Source: Pseudobdellovibrionaceae bacterium
Lineage (GTDB): Bacteria > Bdellovibrionota > Bdellovibrionia > Bdellovibrionales > UBA1609
Direction: 5' to 3'
Length of the DNA: 64,000 nucleotides
Assembly: GCA_020635075.1 (NCBI GenBank)
Contig: JACKAM010000001.1
Span: 1,798,001-1,862,000 of the forward strand
Position 1 is the first letter of the stretch; every line of letters starts with the position of its first letter. Below are positions 58,587 through 64,000 of this stretch, piece by piece. Below the pieces are notes generated by a model, which saw nothing but the letters and a program-made list of their open reading frames with translations, had not been told where the DNA came from and made no database searches. The position numbers and the translations under genes were made by a program.

Positions 58587-60062
58587 CTACCGTCCTTCAA
58601 AGCGGCGGTAGAACTCTTCCATGATCTTGGCGTAGAGATCATCCCCCAAATACCGATCCTCAACTCCCGCATCAATATTGGGATTGTCATTGACCTCAAT
58701 GACATAGACTTCACCATTGCTTTCTTTCAAGTCGACGCCATAGAGACCATCGCCAATAAGACCCGCAGCCTTTAGGGCCACCGACACCACCTTCTTAGGG
58801 GTCTCGCGGATGGAAAGAGCCTGATCGCCTCCCGAGACGACCTTCTCTCCCTTTTCACTCTTTTCCCTCTTGTAGATTTGCCAATGGTTTTTACTCATCA
58901 TGTAGCGGCAGGAATATAGGGCTCGCTTATTCAGAATCCCAATTCTCCAGTCGAATTCTGTGTACATATACTCCTGAACGAGAATCAAAACGGACTTCTC
59001 AAACAACTCCTCTGACCTCACCCTAAATTCGGCTTCGTCGTTGACCTTGTAGATACCCATGGAGAAGGAACCATCTGGAATTTTCAACACCATGGGAAAA
59101 TCCAAAACCTTGTCCTTAAGAAATCCAGATACCTTTTCCTCATCAAGAATAAAGGTGCGCGGGGTCTTGATCTTATTGGCCGCCAACAGCTCATGAAGGT
59201 AAACCTTGTTACCGCATCTGACGATGGAAGTGGGGGCATCGATGACAACTAGACCCTCACTTTCGGCTGCGCGAGCAAAGGTATAAGTATGATGGTTGAT
59301 GGCCGTTGTCTCGCGAATAAATAGACCATCGTATTCACCAATGCGGGACAGGTCCCGCTTGTCGATCACTTCCGCATTGATGTTGTAATCCTTGGCCGCG
59401 CGAATGAGTTTTTTGATCGCCCCCTTATTTGAAGGCGGCATTTTTTCCTCTGCATTACATAAAATCGCCAAGTCATACCGATATTGCTTCTTGCGTCGGG
59501 GTTTTCTCCATACTTTGGCATCGAATTTCTCAAGGGAGGAGGCAAACTCGTCCTCGGCCTTTTCCCCTAGCATGTGGATTGACCCTGGCCGGATGCTGGA
59601 GACATGCCACTCATTGTTCCCTTTGGCAAATCTCACGTTGAGGATGGGAAAAGGGAAGGATTCGAACAACCGCCAACCTAAATCCGAGAACTCAGTCAGG
59701 GTCGTTTGGCCAAAGAATATATCCAAAGTGAACTCTTTAACTTCAGAGGACTTCTGCTTGGTAAAGACCTTGTTTAGAGCAGGTTCAAGATCCTCTGCCT
59801 GCAATCCATAGATGGCTTTTTTTCTAAGGTCGTTAATGGCCTTCACGCTGGGGATAACCTTATGTCCCCGGGCCTCAGCCATGAGGGCCGTATAGTAGCC
59901 ACGAGAGAGGTAGCGATAGGATCGACAAAGATTTATCACCATTGCGGGATTACCTTTGTCTGAGCCCAGAGCTACATATTGCTCAAAGGTCAAAAGGTTT
60001 TGGCTTGGATAATAGGGCTCCCAATCCTTAAGTCGATCTACAACCACGTAAACAATTGCCAT
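58587..60062 (-). CDS. RimK-like ATP-grasp ligase with RLAN-type N-terminus
   Basis: A 491-residue protein. Residues 1-200 are an N-terminal domain of the RLAN kind (IVYVVVDRLKDWEPYYPSQN, RSYRYLSRGYYTALMAEARG). The ATP-grasp part shows YDGLFIRETTAINHHTYTFA, NKVYLHELLAANKIKTPRTF, DFPMVLKIPDGSFSMGIYKV, LVQEYMYTEFDWRIGIL and GLYGVDLKESNGEVYVIEVN, where the Mg-binding D-E-N ends. It joins an amino acid (glutamate-like) to an amine by acyl-phosphate. ATG 60062 is preferred to 60077. Divergent from the GNAT/C39 gene with 29 bp between starts. Confidence 0.88.
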   Translation of the reverse strand: MAIVYVVVDRLKDWEPYYPSQNLLTFEQYVALGSDKGNPAMVINLCRSYRYLSRGYYTALMAEARGHKVIPSVKAINDLRKKAIYGLQAEDLEPALNKVFTKQKSSEVKEFTLDIFFGQTTLTEFSDLGWRLFESFPFPILNVRFAKGNNEWHVSSIRPGSIHMLGEKAEDEFASSLEKFDAKVWRKPRRKKQYRYDLAILCNAEEKMPPSNKGAIKKLIRAAKDYNINAEVIDKRDLSRIGEYDGLFIRETTAINHHTYTFARAAESEGLVVIDAPTSIVRCGNKVYLHELLAANKIKTPRTFILDEEKVSGFLKDKVLDFPMVLKIPDGSFSMGIYKVNDEAEFRVRSEELFEKSVLILVQEYMYTEFDWRIGILNKRALYSCRYMMSKNHWQIYKREKSEKGEKVVSGGDQALSIRETPKKVVSVALKAAGLIGDGLYGVDLKESNGEVYVIEVNDNPNIDAGVEDRYLGDDLYAKIMEEFYRRFEGR

Positions 60063-60091
60063 CAAACAGACCCACACGGTAGAAAGTAGAA

Positions 60092-61225
60092 ATGAAACTC
60101 AATTTTCGGCAAGCCAGGCTGGGGGATCTCACTTCTCTTATAGAGATCGAATCTCTTTGCTTTAAGTCCGACCGGCTTTCACGGGCCAGTTTTCGCCATT
60201 TCATTAAGTCTGACAAGTCGGATCTTTTTGTTGCGCTTTCCCATGATCATTCCATCGTCGGCTACTTTTTGATCTTTTACCGCCGTGGCACCACCCTTGC
60301 CCGTCTCTACTCCATTGCCGTTCACCCAAGGTACCGTGGCAAGGGCCTTGGCGGTTTGATTTTGGAGGAGGCTGAAAACGCAGCTCGGGAAAGGAAAAAG
60401 AGCTGGTTTCGCCTGGAGGTTCGACCAGACAACAAAAGGGCAATTAAACTCTATAAGACCAGAGGGTATCGAAAATTTCGCGTAACTCCCGCCTTTTACG
60501 AAGACCGAACGGAAGCCCATTGCTATGAAAAACGCCTCCTCCCCCTTCAACTGGGCACGACCACCAAGGTTCCCTATTATCACCAAAACACAGAGTTTAC
60601 CTGCGGGCCGGCCTCCCTTTTAATGGCCATGTCCGCCCTGTCAAAAAAGATCAAACCCTGCCTAGAGGAAGAAATGGCGATTTGGCGGGAAGCAACAACC
60701 GTCTTTATGACCTCGGGTCATGGAGGATGTGGCCCCCGTGGGCTTGCCCTTGCCGCCCACCGGCGAGGTTTCAAATCTGAAGTTTGGGTTTCCCACGCGA
60801 ATCCATTGTTTTTGGATGGCGTACGCAGTGAAAAGAAGAAAAAGGTGATCGAAGCTGTCTACCAGGTTTTTGAAAAGCAAATTTCCAAAAGCCGGATTCC
60901 AATTCGTTGCCAGCGCTTATCAATATCTGACTTGGAAAAGGCACTGCGAAATAATCGAATTCCCCTAGTCCTTATCAGCTCTTACAAACTGGTTCGCTCA
61001 AAGTCTCCCCACTGGGTCGTTCTTGCGGGATTTGATGAAGATCACTTTTATGTTCACGATCCAGAGCTGGAGCTTGAAATCGAGCCTCACCCGCATCCGG
61101 AGACAAGTCCCGCATGGCTCAATGTTGCCTTTATGCCGGTAAAAAAGTCTGAGTTCATTAAGATGGCCAGGTATGGAAAATCCAAAATTGAATCCGCAGT
61201 CTTTGTCTCCAAAAAAGGCCGCTGA
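60092..61225 (+). CDS. GNAT acetyltransferase fused to C39-like peptidase
   Basis: A 377-residue fusion. Residues 1-145 are a GNAT domain (LYSIAVHPRYRGKGLGGLIL with the CoA-binding R/QxxGxG/A loop; VRPDNKRAIKLYKTRGYR). Residues 155-350 form a papain-like C39-type domain: YYHQNTEFTCGPASLLMAMS (Cys), PHWVVLAGFDEDHFYVHDPE (His and Asp). Both active-site sets are complete. This fusion is known next to RLAN/RimK ligases. It may trim and acetylate a peptide made by the ligase. Cytoplasmic; no signal peptide. Confidence 0.88.
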   Translation: MKLNFRQARLGDLTSLIEIESLCFKSDRLSRASFRHFIKSDKSDLFVALSHDHSIVGYFLIFYRRGTTLARLYSIAVHPRYRGKGLGGLILEEAENAARERKKSWFRLEVRPDNKRAIKLYKTRGYRKFRVTPAFYEDRTEAHCYEKRLLPLQLGTTTKVPYYHQNTEFTCGPASLLMAMSALSKKIKPCLEEEMAIWREATTVFMTSGHGGCGPRGLALAAHRRGFKSEVWVSHANPLFLDGVRSEKKKKVIEAVYQVFEKQISKSRIPIRCQRLSISDLEKALRNNRIPLVLISSYKLVRSKSPHWVVLAGFDEDHFYVHDPELELEIEPHPHPETSPAWLNVAFMPVKKSEFIKMARYGKSKIESAVFVSKKGR

Positions 61226-61228
61226 CCA

Positions 61229-62092
61229 CTAAGGAAAAGCCACCTTGACCTTACGAGTCGCCATAAAAGCCACCTGTTGAGGTAGGTAGGCGGCCTCATT
61301 GATAAAGACCGGGTAAATCTCTTCTTCTTGCCAACAGATAACCTCCCCGTCTGATTGAATAAAAACTGGCATCCCATTCCTCAAGACGGAATAGTCTCCG
61401 CCTACCAGATCTGGATGTATCACACAGGGAGGGTGTTCATGCGGCACTTGGGGAAACCTAATGATCCTCTTCTCTTGGTACAAGTCGAGTTCAGCTGGTG
61501 GCTGCCGCTCCTTATCAGACTCCATGTCGGCTAGAGCCTGCAATACACGATGTACGGCCATCTCAGTCAGCTCAATCCTGCGACTATCATAGACGTTTTG
61601 GGCCACCGGCCCTACTTCAATGATGATTCCATGAGGAGCTATGGACTCCACAAATACACAGTCCCCGTCCAAATCAGCGTTCATGAGAATCCGGCTATTT
61701 TCCGTATTCAGACTGGCACTTTGAACAACCCGAGCCGACAAGCCATCCATTCTCGACAAAACAAAGGTCACGCCCATGTTGGATGTGGTGGTGTGGAGAT
61801 CAATCAGAAAATAGGGCTCGCTATCCGACCAATTTTGAACTTGCTCGGTTAGCTCCCGGGCCCGGCTGAATTCATAGTCATGTGCTTGGGCTTGAGTTCG
61901 ATGGCCAAAACTTCGATTGAGGTCACTATCAATAAATCGACGGTTTTCTTCGGTTGCCCTAGGGTTAGCCAACAAAAATAGGTACTCGTGATCAGCCGGT
62001 AAGCCCTTGCCCTGAGTGGCCAACCACTTTTTTATCAAGTAGACGCCCGTCTTCTCATTACCGTGAGTTCCCCCCACCAGAACCACCTTCAT
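61229..62092 (-). CDS. Aspartoacylase/succinylglutamate desuccinylase-like hydrolase
   Basis: A 287-residue zinc-dependent amidohydrolase of the AstE/AspA carboxypeptidase-like group. Zinc ligands: His and Glu in LVGGTHGNEKTG, His in LIDLHTTTSNMG. Substrate residues are in NPRATEENRRFIDSDLNRSF. The second part has IIIEVGPVAQ with the catalytic Glu. ATG 62092 has GGAGG about 5 bp upstream; the upstream TTG is not needed. It removes an acyl group from an amino acid. It lies next to the ligase cluster and could reverse or process the ligated product. Confidence 0.88.
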   Translation of the reverse strand: MKVVLVGGTHGNEKTGVYLIKKWLATQGKGLPADHEYLFLLANPRATEENRRFIDSDLNRSFGHRTQAQAHDYEFSRARELTEQVQNWSDSEPYFLIDLHTTTSNMGVTFVLSRMDGLSARVVQSASLNTENSRILMNADLDGDCVFVESIAPHGIIIEVGPVAQNVYDSRRIELTEMAVHRVLQALADMESDKERQPPAELDLYQEKRIIRFPQVPHEHPPCVIHPDLVGGDYSVLRNGMPVFIQSDGEVICWQEEEIYPVFINEAAYLPQQVAFMATRKVKVAFP

Positions 62093-62308
62093 TTGGCCTC
62101 CCAACCAATCATTTCAATACTTTAGAGGCTACACGTGAGGACAGCCCAGATCCAGCGGAATTCACATCCTAGCCGGGAGAATTTACCAAACCCCGCAATT
62201 TTACCCAAGGCCAAGACCTGTAAACCCTCCAAGTCAAGGCAAAGGACTGCGGTTTTTGCCACCCATTGATAAAAGCGGACCAACCTAATCGTCGAGGAGA
62301 ACGGGCTT

Positions 62309-62695
62309 ATGGCAAAGACTCTATTATTGTGTGTTTTCGCTCTACTGATCCAATCAGGTGCTCAGGCGGAAGTGAATTACTGCGGCAAACTCACCAGTGT
62401 TGGATATGAAAACGACATCTGGACCAACTACCGCATGGGAATCCTGAACAAGGATCGTCGGGAGCCCCAGTACGTGACTGTTAAAGACGAAGCAGCTGTT
62501 GCCAAGGCCATGGAACTTGTGGCCAAGAACAACCCCGATTACCCGGCCGATTACACTTCTTTTGACTGGCGGGCCAAAGATGACCAGAACAACAGTTACT
62601 GGGTTTGCATCAAGGGGAGCGATTTCCCCGACTACGGCCCCTTTGTTCAGGAAGTCACGTCCATGACTTTCTGGCATAACGGCGTCAAACAGTAA
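62309..62695 (+). CDS. Small exported protein of unknown function
   Basis: A 128-residue protein with signal peptide (MAKTLLLCVFALLIQSGAQA). The mature part (about 108 residues) has two cysteines (NYCGKL, WVCIKG) that may pair. Strands such as YVTVKDEAAVAKAMELVAK precede a C-terminal SMTFWHNGVKQ. AGGAGA precedes the ATG by about 8 bp. A terminator follows. No family recognised. Confidence 0.65.
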   Translation: MAKTLLLCVFALLIQSGAQAEVNYCGKLTSVGYENDIWTNYRMGILNKDRREPQYVTVKDEAAVAKAMELVAKNNPDYPADYTSFDWRAKDDQNNSYWVCIKGSDFPDYGPFVQEVTSMTFWHNGVKQ

Positions 62696-62735
62696 GAGAT
62701 AACGAGCCTTCCATATATATTGACTGATATGAATG

Positions 62736-62771
62736 GGCACAAAGTGATCAACGCTTTGTGCCTTATTTTTT
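62736..62771 (+). terminator. Rho-independent terminator
   Basis: GGCACAAAG pairs with CTTTGTGCC around a 9-nt loop, followed by TTATTTTTTTT, 40 bp after the stop of the small exported protein. Confidence 0.92.
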
Positions 62772-62849
62772 TTCGTAACTTTCTCCCGTCACCCTCATAC
62801 CTGTGGGTGAGAACAATTATCCAAAGTCATTTTGGACAAGGGAGGAATC

Positions 62850-63332
62850 ATGAAAGCACTTTTAAGTTTATCGTTTCTATTTTTGGGCTGGACCACTTCT
62901 GCGGGAGCCAGCGAAATCCAACCGGATCGCAACGTGGCCGAGTACAATTTGGGCACTGCCGCGTTAGGACTCAAGGGCTTTGACCCCGTCTCCTATTTTG
63001 CTGAAGGAGGAAACCAACCACTGCAGGGAAGCCCCGAACTCTCCGCCAGCCATGATGGGGTTCAATACTTTTTTGCCACAGAAGAAAACCGGGAACTGTT
63101 CGTCGCCAATCCCCTAAAGTATGAGCCTACCTACGGTGGCTGGTGTGCATGGGCGATGGCCAATGGCAGCCGGGTTGATATTGATCCCACCATTTACACG
63201 ATCAATGGCAACCGCCTGCACTTTTTCATCGCTCAACGGGCCAAACGCAACTTTGACCGCAACATTCCCCACTACGAAAAATTGGCCGACGACACTTGGT
63301 TTCAATTTTCTGGTGAGGGCCCACGCTTCTAA
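62850..63332 (+). CDS. Exported YHS-domain protein
   Basis: A 160-residue protein; ATG 62850 has GGGAGG upstream and a signal peptide (MKALLSLSFLFLGWTTSAGA). The mature part holds a YHS domain: GLKGFDPVSYFAEGGNQPLQ, HDGVQYFFATEENRELFVAN, YGGWCAWAMANG. YHS domains often bind metals such as copper or iron and occur in redox or metal resistance proteins. One cysteine (GGWCAW). It is followed at 17 bp by the di-haem lipoprotein gene, so a joint redox role is possible. Confidence 0.82.
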   Translation: MKALLSLSFLFLGWTTSAGASEIQPDRNVAEYNLGTAALGLKGFDPVSYFAEGGNQPLQGSPELSASHDGVQYFFATEENRELFVANPLKYEPTYGGWCAWAMANGSRVDIDPTIYTINGNRLHFFIAQRAKRNFDRNIPHYEKLADDTWFQFSGEGPRF

Positions 63333-63349
63333 AAAGGCAGGCACCGACC

Positions 63350-64000
63350 ATGACACCCATCCGTTACCACCTTTCCCTAATATCCTTTCTTCTAATCATG
63401 GTGGGCTGCAAAGCCCACCACGATATCCCCGCCGATGACGGCATGGGATTTGACAAGACCACAGAGAGTCTGGACTTCGCCACCACCTCTTCTGAAGTTT
63501 TAGACAGGAGCTGTGTCAGGTGTCATGAGCACTACAGTGACTACGATTCGGTTGTGCGTGAACTCAGAGAGATTGGAACCTCTGTACGCGCCGGCCGAAT
63601 GCCAAAAGATGGCCCGGCCCTTTCGCGCCGCCAGCGAGAGCTTCTTCTCTCTTGGGTGGATGCCGGTGGTCCCCGCGAAGTTGGTGACCTACCCATTGAC
63701 ATCCCTGAGAGGAATTTACAGCCCACATGGGAATCCCTATCGGAAAACCTCTTTCGCCCCCATTGCGTTGTTTGTCACAACCCCAATGGTCAGGTGAAAT
63801 ATCTGGATTTTTCCAGTTACGACTCCACGATGTCACAAAGCAAATTGTTATTTAATCATCCGGAAGCCGAAAAGACCTATTTGATTCAGGTGATTTTAGA
63901 TCCCTTTGAGCCCATGCCGCCGAAGAACTCCCGAGTTAAGAGATTGGATCAAGAACAACTCTCGACTCTTTTGGAGTGGATTCGGCTGGGATTTCCCGAA
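63350..64000 (+). CDS. Di-haem cytochrome c lipoprotein (runs off the window)
   Basis: The frame from ATG 63350 is open to the last base (217 codons) and continues beyond the window. The signal ends in a lipobox (LLIMVGC). Two haem motifs are visible: DRSCVRCHEHY and HCVVCHNPNG (CxxCH). PLP-free and soluble otherwise, with FDKTTESL and PMPPKNSRVKRLDQ (a MPP-type loop seen in secreted cytochromes that sit beside DUF1587-like or similar proteins). It is probably a periplasmic electron carrier. It lies 17 bp after the YHS gene. Confidence 0.85.
   Translation, partial: MTPIRYHLSLISFLLIMVGCKAHHDIPADDGMGFDKTTESLDFATTSSEVLDRSCVRCHEHYSDYDSVVRELREIGTSVRAGRMPKDGPALSRRQRELLLSWVDAGGPREVGDLPIDIPERNLQPTWESLSENLFRPHCVVCHNPNGQVKYLDFSSYDSTMSQSKLLFNHPEAEKTYLIQVILDPFEPMPPKNSRVKRLDQEQLSTLLEWIRLGFPE

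Noticed and set aside
1..64000. tRNA, rRNA, tmRNA, RNase P RNA and CRISPR arrays
   Set aside because: I looked for conserved cores such as the T-arm GGTTCGAATCC, the tmRNA start and regularly spaced repeats, and found none. A covariance search (for example Infernal with Rfam) could still find a short or divergent RNA.

Overview
The window looks like chromosomal DNA from a Gram-negative predatory or free-living bacterium, most likely of the Bdellovibrionota (Bdellovibrio/Oligoflexia-like). This is inference. It rests on the many small lipoproteins and signal-peptide proteins without close relatives, the outer-membrane barrels, a cache/HAMP class III adenylate cyclase, MotA/MotB-type stator genes, and the mix of conserved proteins: cysteine-poor L33, GreB, ArfB and a ClsB-type phospholipase D. 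No rRNA or tRNA gene, CRISPR array or prophage was seen. Genes are tightly packed. Many neighbours overlap by 4 bp or have stop codons only 2-3 bp apart.

Layout. 1-4.95 kb: the end of an unidentified gene, a MazG-like pyrophosphatase, and a pair of envelope genes (FecR plus FnIII-like repeats; FnIII-like repeats plus barrel). 4.95-6.14 kb: an insertion sequence with terminal inverted repeats. 6.1-15.0 kb: adenylate cyclase, thioredoxin-like protein, an orphan ParA with a basic low-complexity partner, a DUF2145 protein, an 11-residue-repeat secreted protein, rpmG and an OmpR-type regulator. 15.2-19.1 kb: small genes, a secreted alpha/beta hydrolase, and a phospholipase D (ClsB-like)/EEP nuclease pair. 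19.2-21.0 kb: a repeat-rich accessory patch with an IS110-family element that interrupted a dispersed repeat. 21-29.5 kb: a thermolysin-like lipoprotein, a perfect 49-bp inverted repeat between convergent genes, DUF481, DCC, YheT and EamA genes, greB, a MITE that shares its ends with the IS at 5 kb, and a zincin lipoprotein.

29.5-44.3 kb is rich in exported proteins of unknown function: a duplicated lipoprotein pair with acidic tails, a three-gene export operon, an HTH regulator with a candidate operator, a trypsin-like protease, a Crp/Fnr regulator, small basic and lipoproteins, and a barrel. 44.5-51.5 kb: arfB, a histidine kinase/response regulator/exported protein operon, a beta-helix lipoprotein, a DUF2799 lipoprotein and an acyltransferase.

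The most interesting region is 51.7-62.1 kb. A six-gene run encodes a membrane protein that resembles M48 peptidases but has lost both zinc histidines, a MotA/ExbB-like channel, a short MotB/OmpA-like anchor, two unknown envelope proteins, and a KBL/AONS-fold protein whose PLP-binding lysine is valine. This looks like an ion-driven envelope machine built partly from pseudoenzymes. Next to it is an amide-ligation cluster: a RimK-like ATP-grasp ligase, a GNAT/C39-like fusion and an aspartoacylase-like hydrolase. The window ends in a YHS-domain protein and a di-haem lipoprotein that runs off the edge.
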